From the NCBI RefSeq assembly GCF_000186225.1, contig NC_014933.1, positions 1,550,001 through 1,614,000 on the forward strand: a DNA stretch of 64,000 nucleotides. Reading direction: 5' to 3'. Made by a program: the position numbers and the translations under genes. The stretch comes from Bacteroides helcogenes P 36-108. Its GTDB lineage: Bacteria; Bacteroidota; Bacteroidia; Bacteroidales; Bacteroidaceae. Under the pieces are notes generated by a model. The model did no database searches. It was not told the origin of the DNA and saw nothing but the letters and a program-made list of their open reading frames with translations. Below, piece after piece: positions 44,286-53,233 of the stretch (within the stretch, counting starts at the first letter, position 1; each line of letters begins with the position of its first letter).

Positions 44286-44620
44286 TAGGTTCCTTTGCAC
44301 CAGCCTTCGCCTTGCAGTGTCTTGTTGTTTATAATCTTGAAAAGAAGCGAACCTTTGTCCGTCTCTACTCTCACATAGTTGTCGTCTATTGTATAGGTGG
44401 TAGTATAGGGAACAATCAAAGCTGTCAGAGTGACTGTTGATTTACCCTTAAATTCGAGAGATGGGTAGAGTGTATTGTCTTCAGAATGGTACGTGCCGCT
44501 TAGGTTAGTCGTAGAATGGTCGATATAGTAAGCGATGCCTCCTGCCAATGCTGATAGAATGGTTGCGCAAAGAGCAAATTTCAGAGTGCCCTTTCTTATA
44601 GTATCATTAAGTGTATTCAT
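44273..44620 (-). CDS. Small exported or membrane-anchored protein, function unknown
   Basis: 115 residues. A cytosolic start (MNTLNDTIRKGTLKF) precedes one hydrophobic helix (about 17-33), followed by a beta-rich domain with paired Thr-rich strands and a Cys near the end (GEGWCKG). The tail TLQGEGWCKGTYKK resembles small lipocalin-like or DUF-type domains, but I do not recognise it. Its stop lies inside the tRNA-Gln terminator, so that hairpin may serve both strands. Confidence 0.65.
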   Translation of the reverse strand: MNTLNDTIRKGTLKFALCATILSALAGGIAYYIDHSTTNLSGTYHSEDNTLYPSLEFKGKSTVTLTALIVPYTTTYTIDDNYVRVETDKGSLLFKIINNKTLQGEGWCKGTYKKQ

Positions 44621-44633
44621 AAATGTTCTAATA

Positions 44634-44677
44634 TAAAAAAAGAGTATGCCCTGATTGTCAAGACATACTCTCTTTTA
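44634..44677 (-). terminator. Terminator of the DUF349 gene
   Basis: Arms AGAGTATG (44641-44648) and CATACTCT (44664-44671). An A-run on the left gives the - strand T-run, with T-rich sequence on the right as well. It lies after the stop at 44695 and could work in both directions. Confidence 0.75.
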
Positions 44678-44694
44678 TTGATATCAGTGAAGTG

Positions 44695-46548
44695 TTATTC
44701 TCCGTTTTTGATGTTTTCGTCAATCACTTTAATCTTTTCCTTTACCAATTCAATGTCAGCCTTCAGCTTTTCAACTTTACGATTAATCTCGGTCAGCAGG
44801 CTATTCCCTTTCTTGGAAGACGCAGTCAGGAAGCCGAGATTGTTTTCATAAGTTTGCAGTTCGTTTTTCATGTTTTCGAAAGTGCGGACCAGCTTTTCAC
44901 GTTCTCTGTAAAGTGTTTGAGAACCACCTGCCTGAATGGAACTGATAGAAGATTTGAAATTACTTAACTTTTTATTGGAGACACTGACATTGAAGCGTTC
45001 AAACAGTTTGTCCACTTGACTGTGATATTGTTTGTAAAGCTTATCTTTCTCTTTAAACGGAACATGTCCTATATTGTTCCATTCTTTCATCAACTCACGT
45101 GTCAGTCGCTCGGCCTCTTCGGTATCTGTATCTTCGTTGATATTGCCCAGCTTTTCGATGATGGCCTTTTTCTTGTCCATATTCTCCTGCTCTACAGAGT
45201 GTTGAGAAGAAGTGGCTTTGCTCTTTTGTTCGAAGAAATAGTCACAGGCAGAGATAAACCGCTTCCATATAGCGTCCGAGTATTTCTTAGCTACCGGGCC
45301 GATTGTTTTCCATTCTTTTTGAAGTTTTGTCAGCGCATCGGCAGTGGCTTTCCAGTCGGTGTTGTCTTTCAGTGCTTCTGCTTTTTCGCACAAAGCGCGT
45401 TTCTTCTCCAGATTTTCGTTCATTCCTTCTTTCAGTATCTTGAAGAACTCTCCTTTTTTACGGAAGAATTCGTCACATGCCTTACGGAAGCGTTCGAAAA
45501 CTCTGGCGTTCATCTTCATCGAGGCGAAGCCTATGGTTTTCCATTTATTTTGCAGGGCTATGATTTCCTGAGTTTTATTTTCCCAGGATGTGAAATTGGT
45601 CAGTTCATTATAGTCTATGGCTTCGATGATTTCACAAATCACCGTCTTTTGGTCAAGATTATGCTGTTCTGTTTCTTTCAAAGCTTCGAAGTGCTGCTGG
45701 TGACGACGGTTTACGGTGGTAGAAGCCGTTTTAAAACGTACCCAGATTTCTTCTCTCAATTCTTTGGCCACAGGTCCTGTGTCGCGAAATTCCTGATGTA
45801 ATTTCTGTAATTGGTGAAATGCTGATACCACATCTGCTTCGTTCGCCAGTTTCTCGGCAGCTTCGCAAAGATGGGTCTTGATTTCCAGGTTCTTCTTGAA
45901 GTCGTATTCGCGGAATTCGTTGTTCAGTTTTAAAAGGTCATAGAATTTCTCTACATACAATTGATAATTTCTCCAAAGTTCATTTACTTTGGCTTGCGGT
46001 ATGAGTTTTACTTCATTCCATTGTTGTTGCAACTTTTTAAACTCTGTATAGCTTTTGTTAGCATCCTCCGGAGATTCTACCAACTCTTTCAGTTCTTCAA
46101 TGATGGAGAGTTTGATTTGCAGATTCATCTCTTTCTGCTTTTCCAGTTCGGCTGTAAGTGTACTTCTTTTCTCTTTGATGACGGACATGGTATTCTTGAA
46201 CTCCTCTTCTACTGTATCTGTTTGAGGAATAAATTCTTCTAAAAGACCTCCATTGTCAGTGAATTGTTTTTTGGCCGTTTCCTGTTCGGCATTGTGCAGT
46301 TTGTAGAAAGCTTGCTTCAAGCCGTCAATTTCAGCTTTAGCGGCGTTTTCCACGTTTGCAGCGATTTCTTTCAACTTGGAAAGTATGTCTTCCTTTGTGA
46401 GTTTTGGGGCTGGTTCTGCCGGCTTTTCCGAAACCATTTCTTCAGCCGGAGTTTCTGTTGTTGCCGGTTCAGAAACCTCTGCTGCTTTCTTTTCTTCTTC
46501 TAATTCCATCGACTTTTCGGGGAGATTAGTGTCATGAGTGTCCGTCAT
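44695..46548 (-). CDS. DUF349 repeat protein
   Basis: 617 residues, almost entirely helical and highly charged. After an acidic, Ala/Glu/Pro-rich N-terminus (about 1-55), DUF349 helical repeats recur. Each has an aromatic-Lys turn of the kind LQQQWNEVKLIPQAK or LQKEWKTIGPVAKKYSDAIWKRF. No signal peptide is present. It is widespread in Bacteroidetes with unknown function; a cytosolic scaffold or nucleic-acid-associated role has been considered for the family. It is monocistronic. Confidence 0.9.
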   Translation of the reverse strand: MTDTHDTNLPEKSMELEEEKKAAEVSEPATTETPAEEMVSEKPAEPAPKLTKEDILSKLKEIAANVENAAKAEIDGLKQAFYKLHNAEQETAKKQFTDNGGLLEEFIPQTDTVEEEFKNTMSVIKEKRSTLTAELEKQKEMNLQIKLSIIEELKELVESPEDANKSYTEFKKLQQQWNEVKLIPQAKVNELWRNYQLYVEKFYDLLKLNNEFREYDFKKNLEIKTHLCEAAEKLANEADVVSAFHQLQKLHQEFRDTGPVAKELREEIWVRFKTASTTVNRRHQQHFEALKETEQHNLDQKTVICEIIEAIDYNELTNFTSWENKTQEIIALQNKWKTIGFASMKMNARVFERFRKACDEFFRKKGEFFKILKEGMNENLEKKRALCEKAEALKDNTDWKATADALTKLQKEWKTIGPVAKKYSDAIWKRFISACDYFFEQKSKATSSQHSVEQENMDKKKAIIEKLGNINEDTDTEEAERLTRELMKEWNNIGHVPFKEKDKLYKQYHSQVDKLFERFNVSVSNKKLSNFKSSISSIQAGGSQTLYREREKLVRTFENMKNELQTYENNLGFLTASSKKGNSLLTEINRKVEKLKADIELVKEKIKVIDENIKNGE

Positions 46549-46703
46549 TGCATTTACTTTTTAGAAACGGGATACCCCGTTCGGGTTACATTAAGCTACA
46601 AATTAATGAAATAAAATAATTACTTCATACTATTTTCTTGTTTTTTTTCTGTTTATCTGTAATCTTTTCCCTTAGGAGAAAACTATCGGTGGGAAGAGTC
46701 GGT

Positions 46704-48050
46704 CTAAGATAACAATACTGTTATTCCCATATACAGCATCATACCTATGATGTCATTGGTAATAGATATGAACGGGCCGGTTGCTATGGCAGGATCTACT
46801 TTCAGCTTCTCCAGAGTCATGGGTACGAGTGTGCCGAATATGGATGCGAACATGACTACCGCAAACAAACTGATAGATACGGAATAAGTGACGGTGGCTG
46901 TGGAGCCGAACCGGATAAAATTATAGATATATACTAACAAAGATATGATTGTTGCGTTGATGACTGCCACTACTGCCTCTTTGGCTATTTGCTTAAATGT
47001 GTCTTTGGCATCCAGCGAGCTGTTGGCAAGGCCTTGTACAATGATGGCGGATGACTGTGTTCCTACATTTCCTCCTGTTCCGCCGATTAGCGGAATATAT
47101 AATGCCATTTCGGGGTGTGCGGCAAAGGTCGCGTCGAAGTTTCCTAAAATCATGGAGTTGCCGATACCTCCCAACATTCCGATGAGTAGCCACGGAAGAC
47201 GGGCAGAGGTCTGGCGCATTACATTGTCATCCGTCTCCACGTCTTGCGACAAACCGGATGCCAACTGATAGTCACGTTCTGATTGCTCGCGTACTTCATC
47301 CATGACATCATCCACGGTGATTTGTCCCACCAAGCGTCCGATACTGTCAACTACGGGAACAGCCACCAAGTCATATTTTTCGATAATCTGTACCACCTCG
47401 TCTATTGAAGTGTCCACATGGACTGAAATAGGATCTTTTTTCATCACATGTTTTACTTTGGAAACAGACGGGGAAGTGATCATTTTCTTTAAAGGGAAAA
47501 CGCCCTGTAAACGGTCTTCATCGTCGATGACATACACATAATAGATTTCGTCCAGTTTTTCTGCCTGCAAGCGCATTTCTTTCAAGCATTCGGGCATACT
47601 CCAATTCTCGTTGACGGTAACCATTTCCGTACCCATCAAACCACCGGCCGTATCTTCATCGTATTTCAGCAAGTCAACGATGTCACCTGCCTGTTCGATG
47701 TCCTCGATGTGCGAAAGTATCTCTTCCTGTTTATCTTCGTCAAGCTCTCGTATCAAATCAACAGCATCATCAGTATCCATATAGTCCACGAAGCGCTTGG
47801 CGATGGTTTCGGACGGAAGGATTTCCAGAAATTCTTTCCGGACATCTTCGTCCATTTCTACCAATACATCTGCGGCGGTTTCATTATCGAGAAGACGATA
47901 AACGAAGCGGGCTTCTTCCGGAGCAAGGTCATTGCATAACTCTGCAATATCTGCCGGATGGAGGTCAATCAAGAGCGACTTGACGTTTTCTGCATCCTTC
48001 TGCTCAATAAGGCCTTTGACTTTGTCAATGTATTCTTCGTCTATTTCCAT
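46704..48050 (-). CDS. mgtE: Magnesium transporter MgtE
   Basis: 448 residues. An N-terminal helical Mg-sensing domain (LLIDLHPADIAELCNDL) precedes two CBS domains (about 135-255, with GRLVGQITVDDVMDEV). A five-helix pore domain follows, containing PLIGGTGGNVGTQSSAIIV. It is a Mg2+ channel gated by cytosolic Mg2+ binding. It follows rsmA after 22 bases on the same strand. Confidence 0.96.
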   Translation of the reverse strand: MEIDEEYIDKVKGLIEQKDAENVKSLLIDLHPADIAELCNDLAPEEARFVYRLLDNETAADVLVEMDEDVRKEFLEILPSETIAKRFVDYMDTDDAVDLIRELDEDKQEEILSHIEDIEQAGDIVDLLKYDEDTAGGLMGTEMVTVNENWSMPECLKEMRLQAEKLDEIYYVYVIDDEDRLQGVFPLKKMITSPSVSKVKHVMKKDPISVHVDTSIDEVVQIIEKYDLVAVPVVDSIGRLVGQITVDDVMDEVREQSERDYQLASGLSQDVETDDNVMRQTSARLPWLLIGMLGGIGNSMILGNFDATFAAHPEMALYIPLIGGTGGNVGTQSSAIIVQGLANSSLDAKDTFKQIAKEAVVAVINATIISLLVYIYNFIRFGSTATVTYSVSISLFAVVMFASIFGTLVPMTLEKLKVDPAIATGPFISITNDIIGMMLYMGITVLLS

Positions 48051-48072
48051 GCTGTTTTCGTTGTTATATAAT

Positions 48073-48888
48073 TTAACTGTCTGTTGCTGTTAAATTATCA
48101 TTTATATGTTTCAATGCTTGTTCAACCTGATTGGTCAGGTTGATGAATTCCTGTACCGAAAGTTGTTCCGGGCGCTTATTGAATAATGCGTCTTCTGTCA
48201 ATGGGCAGTCTTTACCGAGTATGGGTTTGATGGAGTTCCGCAATGTTTTTCGGCGCTGGTTGAAGGTGGTCTTTACTACTTGCTTGAACAGTTGTTCGTT
48301 GCATCCCAAATGCTGTGTCTCGTTGCGGGTCATGCGGATAACGGCACTTTTTACTTTGGGAGGCGGATTGAATACATGTTCATGGACTGTAAACAGATAT
48401 TCCACCTTATACCATGCCTGTATCAGTATGCTCAGAATACCATAGGTTTTGCTGCCCGGACCTGCGGCAATACGCTCGGCCACCTCTTTCTGTATCATGC
48501 CTGTACAACATGGAATGAGGTCTTTGTTCTCCAGCATTTTGAAGAAAATCTGGCTGGATATGTTATAAGGATAGTTCCCTGTCAGCACGAAAGGATTTCC
48601 ATTGAACAGTCGTTGCAGGTTCATTTTGAGGAAGTCGTCTTCAATAATATGTTCCTCCAGTTGTGGATAGGTTTCCCGCAGGTAGGCTACCGACTCGAAG
48701 TCAACTTCTACAACCTTGACCGGACGTTCTTTTCTTACCAGAAACTGGGTTAATACACCCATGCCCGGACCTACTTCCAGTACCGGGATTCCGGGGCATG
48801 CATCCACCGTATCGGCTATATCCTGCGCTACTTTCAAATCTTTCAGGAAGTGCTGGCCGAGAAACTTTTTAGGTTTTACTAATCTCAT
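48073..48888 (-). CDS. rsmA: 16S rRNA (adenine(1518)-N(6)/adenine(1519)-N(6))-dimethyltransferase
   Basis: 271 residues, normal for RsmA (KsgA). Motifs: KKFLGQHFLKD at the start, VLEVGPGMGVLTQFL for SAM, VEVDFES, and the catalytic TGNYPYNISSQIFFK. It dimethylates two adjacent adenines in helix 45 of 16S rRNA late in 30S assembly. It is upstream of mgtE, and divergent from the membrane protein at 49083. Confidence 0.97.
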   Translation of the reverse strand: MRLVKPKKFLGQHFLKDLKVAQDIADTVDACPGIPVLEVGPGMGVLTQFLVRKERPVKVVEVDFESVAYLRETYPQLEEHIIEDDFLKMNLQRLFNGNPFVLTGNYPYNISSQIFFKMLENKDLIPCCTGMIQKEVAERIAAGPGSKTYGILSILIQAWYKVEYLFTVHEHVFNPPPKVKSAVIRMTRNETQHLGCNEQLFKQVVKTTFNQRRKTLRNSIKPILGKDCPLTEDALFNKRPEQLSVQEFINLTNQVEQALKHINDNLTATDS

Positions 48889-48962
48889 GTGTCAACAGAA
48901 TCGTTATTTTTGTTTATGCGGGTATGGGCTGCACTTTCGCATAAAAAAATAAGTACGCTTAT

Positions 48963-48993
48963 TTTGTTCTGCTATTGGTTTGCACTATCTTTG
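48963..48993 (+). promoter_or_regulatory. Promoter of the UPF0104-type gene
   Basis: -33 TTTG (48963-48966) and -7 TATCTTTG (48986-48993), 19 bp apart, fit the Bacteroides consensus fully. The leader is about 80 bases. Confidence 0.7.
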
Positions 48994-49082
48994 CGGCCTG
49001 CAAAGAATGATGCGAGCGCCTATTTCCACGGAGCAAAGGTAATTCTTTTCAATGAAGAATGAAGAATGAAGAGCGTACTTTA

Positions 49083-50060
49083 ATGAATAAACTGCTAAAA
49101 AAGACATTGAGAATTGTCTTGCCTATTTTTTTAGGTGGCTTTATCCTTTATTGGGTGTATCGTGATTTTGATTTCGCGCGTGCGAAAGAAGTGTTACTAC
49201 ATGGTACAAACTGGTGGTGGATGTTGTTTTCATTGTTTTTCGGTGTAATGAGCCATGTGTTTCGCGGTTGGCGTTGGAAGCAGACTTTGGAGCCTTTGGA
49301 TGCTCATCCCAAAACCGGAGATTGTGTGGATGCCATATTCATCTCTTATGCAACCAATCTGGTTCTGCCCCGTGTCGGTGAGGTTTCCCGTTGTGGGGTG
49401 CTTTCCAAATATGATAATGTCTCTTTTGCCAAGTCTTTGGGAACGGTGGTTACCGAACGTTTGGTCGATACACTTTGCATACTTCTGATTACAGGTTTTA
49501 CTTTCCTGCTGCAAATGCCCGTATTTTTCAAGTTCTTTGATGAGACGGGGACTAAAATTCCGTCACTGATGCATCTGTTCACTTCGCCTTGGTTCTATGT
49601 TTCCTTATTTTCCGTCGTTGGCGTACTGGTACTTTTGTATTACCTGCTGCGTATGCTCTCTTTTTTTGAGAAAGTGAAAGGGGTGGTGTTGAATGTATGG
49701 GAAGGGGTGGTTTCTCTCAGGAATGTGAAGAATGTCCCCTTGTTCATCCTTTATACATTACTTATCTGGATTTGTTATTTCTATCATTTTTATATTACCT
49801 TCTATTGTTTCCAGTTTACGGAACATCTTAGTTTCCTTGCCGGACTGGTGATGTTTGTCGGCGGGACTTTTGCTGTGATAGTCCCGACCCCCAACGGAGC
49901 GGGGCCTTGGCACTTTGCCGTCATCACCATGATGATGCTCTATGGAGTAAATGATACGGATGCAGGCGTCTTTGCCTTGATAGTGCATGGCATACAGACG
50001 TTGTTGGTCATTGTGCTGGGCATTTGTGGTTGGCTTCATCTGTCATTGAGCAATCGATGA
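49083..50060 (+). CDS. UPF0104/lysylphosphatidylglycerol synthase-type membrane protein
   Basis: 325 residues from MNKLLKKTLRIVLP; an ATG 8 codons earlier (49059) is also possible. There are about eight membrane helices. Family features: GVMSHVFRGWRWKQTLEPL, the ATNLVLPRVGEVSRCGVL segment and TERLVDTLCILLI, all typical of the AglD/UPF0104 membrane domain found in MprF. The catalytic C-terminal domain of MprF is absent, so it is more likely a lipid or polyprenyl-linked-sugar flippase-like protein. Its substrate is unknown. It is monocistronic, facing pepD. Confidence 0.88.
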   Translation: MNKLLKKTLRIVLPIFLGGFILYWVYRDFDFARAKEVLLHGTNWWWMLFSLFFGVMSHVFRGWRWKQTLEPLDAHPKTGDCVDAIFISYATNLVLPRVGEVSRCGVLSKYDNVSFAKSLGTVVTERLVDTLCILLITGFTFLLQMPVFFKFFDETGTKIPSLMHLFTSPWFYVSLFSVVGVLVLLYYLLRMLSFFEKVKGVVLNVWEGVVSLRNVKNVPLFILYTLLIWICYFYHFYITFYCFQFTEHLSFLAGLVMFVGGTFAVIVPTPNGAGPWHFAVITMMMLYGVNDTDAGVFALIVHGIQTLLVIVLGICGWLHLSLSNR

Positions 50061-50163
50061 AAGAGGCTTTTACGCCTATGATATAAAACTTTTCCCTCAT
50101 ACTTTCGGGATTGCAAGGAAAACAAAATTAAGAATATGGGGTACTATTTTGAAATATAACCGT

Positions 50164-50171
50164 TATATTTG
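50164..50171 (+). promoter_or_regulatory. -7 box of pepD
   Basis: TATATTTG matches TAnnTTTG, 22 bases before the pepD ATG; no properly spaced -33 element. Confidence 0.45.
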
Positions 50172-50193
50172 CGAAAACTAACTTCTTAAAATT

Positions 50194-51651
50194 ATGAGTA
50201 CAATCTTACAGTTGGCTCCACAGAATGTGTGGAAGCATTTCTATTCGCTGACCCGAATTCCACGCCCGTCGGGACATATGGAGAAGATTACCGAATTTTT
50301 GGTAAACTTCGGCAAGAGACTCGGTTTGGAATCGTTTGTCGATGAAATCGGCAATGTTATAATTCGTAAGCCCGCCACTCCGGGTATGGAAAACCGTAAG
50401 GGTGTTATTCTCCAGGCGCACATGGATATGGTTCCTCAAAAGAATAACGATACCGTTCACGACTTTACGAAAGACCCTATTGAAACTTATGTTGACGGTG
50501 AGTGGGTAAAGGCTAAGGGTACTACCCTTGGGGCGGACAACGGTCTGGGCGTGGCTGCCATCATGGCGGTGCTTGAAGACAAGAACCTGAAACACGGCCC
50601 GTTGGAAGCATTGATTACCAAGGACGAAGAAACCGGCATGTATGGTGCATTTGGTCTGAAGCCCGGAACGATGAAGGGGGAAATCCTGCTGAATCTCGAC
50701 TCTGAAGACGAGGGCGAACTCTATATAGGCTGTGCAGGTGGTATAGACATCACTGCTACGCTGGAATATAAGGAGGAAAAAACGGGTGATGGTTTGGCTG
50801 CTCGTAAGATAACCCTGAAAGGATTGCGTGGCGGTCACTCCGGTTTGGAAATCAATCAGGGACGTGGCAATGCCAACAAGCTGCTGGCGCGTATAGTGCA
50901 TGACTTGCTGATTGAATTTGATTCGCAGTTGGCTTGCTTCGAGGGTGGAAATATGCGCAATGCCATTCCGCGCGAAGCACATGCCGTGCTCGTGTTCGAT
51001 CCGGAAGATATGGATGGTCTGGAAGATTATATTAGGGAATATGAGGCACAGCTTAATGCCGAATATGCTCCTATTGAAAGTGGCATTACATTGAAGATTG
51101 AAGATGTGGAAGTACCTGCTTTTGTCGTTCCGGCAGAAATTCAGGACAATATGATCAGTGTACTGATGGCCTGTCAGAATGGCGTGATGCGCATGATACC
51201 CACTGTACCCGATACAGTGGAAACTTCTTCCAATCTGGCTATTGTTGTTATTGCCGCCGGTAAAGCGGATGTCCGTATTTTGGCTCGTAGTTCTTGCGAC
51301 ACTATGAAGGACTTTTTGGCAGACAGCTTGAGTGCATGTTTTGCTATGGCAGGTATGAAGGTGGAATTGAGTGGTGCTTATTCCGGTTGGCAACCTAACG
51401 TTGATTCACCGATTCTGCATGCCATGAAGTTGTCCTACAAACAGCAGTTCGGTGTGGAACCTGCAGTGAAGGTAATCCATGCCGGTCTGGAATGTGGCAT
51501 TATCGGCGCTAATTGTCCGGGTCTTGATATGATTTCATTCGGCCCTACTTTGCGTTCTCCTCACTCTCCGGACGAACGTGCGTTGATTCCTACCGTTTCC
51601 AAGTTCTACGATTTCCTGGTAGCTACACTGGAACAGACCCCTGAAAAATAA
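50194..51651 (+). CDS. pepD: Aminoacyl-histidine dipeptidase (peptidase D)
   Basis: 485 residues, standard for M20 PepD. Zinc-site motifs are AHMDMVPQK, GADNGLGVAA, TKDEETGMYGAFGL and LDSEDEGELYIG; a terminal HAGLECGIIG supplies the last histidine. The N-terminal APQNVWKHFYSLTRIPRPSGH is typical. It hydrolyses Xaa-His dipeptides such as carnosine in the cytosol. It is monocistronic with a downstream hairpin. Confidence 0.96.
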   Translation: MSTILQLAPQNVWKHFYSLTRIPRPSGHMEKITEFLVNFGKRLGLESFVDEIGNVIIRKPATPGMENRKGVILQAHMDMVPQKNNDTVHDFTKDPIETYVDGEWVKAKGTTLGADNGLGVAAIMAVLEDKNLKHGPLEALITKDEETGMYGAFGLKPGTMKGEILLNLDSEDEGELYIGCAGGIDITATLEYKEEKTGDGLAARKITLKGLRGGHSGLEINQGRGNANKLLARIVHDLLIEFDSQLACFEGGNMRNAIPREAHAVLVFDPEDMDGLEDYIREYEAQLNAEYAPIESGITLKIEDVEVPAFVVPAEIQDNMISVLMACQNGVMRMIPTVPDTVETSSNLAIVVIAAGKADVRILARSSCDTMKDFLADSLSACFAMAGMKVELSGAYSGWQPNVDSPILHAMKLSYKQQFGVEPAVKVIHAGLECGIIGANCPGLDMISFGPTLRSPHSPDERALIPTVSKFYDFLVATLEQTPEK

Positions 51652-51671
51652 TCTTGGAAGATCAATAAGCG

Positions 51672-51745
51672 AAGCACACTTCTTTTTTATATCTCTGTGG
51701 CATCTGCCATCGGAAGAATGAAAAAGAAGCGTGCTTTGTCTTTAT
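51672..51745 (+). terminator. Probable terminator of pepD
   Basis: 16-base arms (AAGCACACTTCTTTTT, 51672-51687; complement 51721-51736 with one mismatch) followed by a T-rich tract. Confidence 0.65.
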
Positions 51746-51925
51746 ATGTTGTTGTCTTATTTGTTGCAGGTTTCCAAAAAAAGTTCTTTAATTCCATTCT
51801 TTTATCTTTTTCGCAGCTAAAATGTCTCCCATGTTTGATTGTTTGGTGATTTGTATTTTCATGCTTCAGTTTTTGATGTATATCAAAAAAAATGCTATAA
51901 AACATGCTTTTCTTCTTGGTATTGA

Positions 51926-51955
51926 TTGCTGTCTTGACTAAAGGCTCTATTTTTG
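51926..51955 (+). promoter_or_regulatory. Promoter of the 29-codon gene
   Basis: -33 TTG (51926-51928) and -7 TATTTTTG (51948-51955) are spaced 19 bp apart. The predicted start lies near 51962, leaving a leader of about 58 bases. Confidence 0.5.
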
Positions 51956-52019
51956 TGCTGTAAAACATAAAAGCAACTGGATTTTTAGTTTTCAGGTATT
52001 AGTTTAATTTTTTAAGATT

Positions 52020-52109
52020 ATGAAAAAAGTAATGAGCACATTTGCTCGCATTCTATCCCTTGTAGGCCGGAATGAGATGCTGATGATGGGTTACACCATT
52101 AAGAATTGA
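52020..52109 (+). CDS. Candidate 29-residue protein
   Basis: An ATG-to-TGA frame beginning MKKVMSTFARILSLVGRN and ending MGYTIKN. The first half is a basic, amphipathic or weakly hydrophobic helix and the second has four Met. It has its own promoter-like sequence and a hairpin whose stem starts at the stop codon, so it forms a self-contained transcription unit. I do not recognise it; it could be a small membrane peptide, or the transcript could be a small RNA and the frame incidental. Confidence 0.5.
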   Translation: MKKVMSTFARILSLVGRNEMLMMGYTIKN

Positions 52110-52132
52110 GAGAAGCGATTCTCTCATTTCTT
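52107..52132 (+). terminator. Terminator of the 29-codon unit
   Basis: 8-bp perfect arms TGAGAGAA (52107-52114) and TTCTCTCA (52119-52126), a 4-base loop and a T-rich tail. The stem starts at the stop codon of the small frame. Confidence 0.7.
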
Positions 52133-52185
52133 AGGAAATTACAACCTTTTAAGGTGTATTCCATGACAATATTCACATTTGGCTA

Positions 52186-52769
52186 TCAGCGCCCTACCTG
52201 TTTCTGTTGCTCGGCATTATACCGATCGCCTGTTACGGGGATAGTGGCAATTGTATTTTCCAATTCTTTCCATTTTTCGGATGTAATGCTGAAACCCAAT
52301 GTGTGCAGGTTTTCTTCCAAGTGAGATTGTTTTGTTGTGCCGGGAATCGGGACTATCCACGGTGCTTTCTGCAACAGCCAACCGAGAGCTACTTGAGACG
52401 AAGTCATGCCATACGTGCGTCCGAACTGTTGCAGTGCATTCACTATACGTGTGTTGGCACGAATGGCTTCGGGCTGGAAGCGGGGCAGTGTCTGTCGGTT
52501 ATCGTTATTTGCATCGAACACTGTATATTCATTGATACATCCGCCAGGGAAACCACGATTAATGGGACTATAAGGCACAAAGCCGATACCAAGCTCACGG
52601 CACACGTCAAGCACACCATTAGTATGGCATTTGCGGCATTTACCTTATTAATAGCAGGTTCTATGGTTAGTGCTGCGCCTACGACTGCCGCTGTCTTTAA
52701 AAAGCCGCGACGACTCATTTCACTATCTTTCATAATAGCCGTCTTCTTATTTTGGTTCATCATATCCAT
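52186..52769 (-). pseudogene. Tat-exported aldo/keto reductase, internally deleted
   Basis: The 5' part encodes a twin-arginine signal (EMSRRGFLKTAAVVGAALT). After about 47 codons the sequence jumps, in a different frame, into the C-terminal third of an aldo/keto reductase. That part contains VCRELGIGFVPYSPINRGF, SQVALGWLLQK and VPIPGTTKQSHLEENL. The catalytic Tyr/Lys region is missing and the junction (near 52620) is out of frame, so no active enzyme can be made. It lies next to a cupin and a flavodoxin lipoprotein gene, which suggests a former redox cluster. Confidence 0.88.
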
Positions 52770-52773
52770 TGCT

Positions 52774-53223
52774 TCAATGTTTTATTGTTTCTGAATATTC
52801 TTCCTCTGTCACTTCCCGCAATTGTATGACATGTTTTTCGGGTGAATGCTCGGTGACGGTCATACAATAAATGCGTTTTCCGGGTGTGGCTCCATTCCAA
52901 TGATGCATATTGGGAGGTGTAACGATAACATCTCCTTTTCGGATGAGCCGTTTTGCCTTACCTTCTTCCTGATAATAGCCTTCACCATCGAGTACGAGCA
53001 AAGTCTGTTCCGCATCGGGATGATAGTGCCAGAAGTTACGACTTCCTTTTTCAAACATGAAGTGGACTATCATGTTATTTCCTGAATTTTTCAGCATGGA
53101 AATTCTGACATCTCCGGTGTTGTTGGCAGAGGGTGCTTTCATTTCCAAGGGAAAGATTGCCGATTGGCTGGCACAACTGCCCAATAGTGCAGCTATGACA
53201 GTTAGGAATAAAAGGTTTCTCAT
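52774..53223 (-). CDS. Cupin-domain lipoprotein
   Basis: 149 residues from MRNLLFLTVIAALLGSC (lipobox cysteine at residue 17). The cupin barrel has the metal motif FWHYHPDAEQTLLVLDGEGYY (two His, Glu) and the second HHW-type motif PPNMHHWNG. It is a small periplasmic or surface cupin of unknown activity; such proteins are often annotated as carboxymuconolactone-linked or quercetin-type cupins. It lies 4 bases before the aldo/keto reductase remnant and 10 bases after the flavodoxin gene, in one unit. Confidence 0.85.
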   Translation of the reverse strand: MRNLLFLTVIAALLGSCASQSAIFPLEMKAPSANNTGDVRISMLKNSGNNMIVHFMFEKGSRNFWHYHPDAEQTLLVLDGEGYYQEEGKAKRLIRKGDVIVTPPNMHHWNGATPGKRIYCMTVTEHSPEKHVIQLREVTEEEYSETIKH

Positions 53224-53233
53224 ATTTCTTATT

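Noticed and set aside
50206..51393. 395-codon - strand frame within pepD
   Set aside because: Shadow of pepD, which has full family motifs.
51687..51968. 93-codon - strand frame after pepD
   Set aside because: Overlaps the pepD terminator and the promoter of the small unit; low-complexity Lys/Asn/Thr composition.
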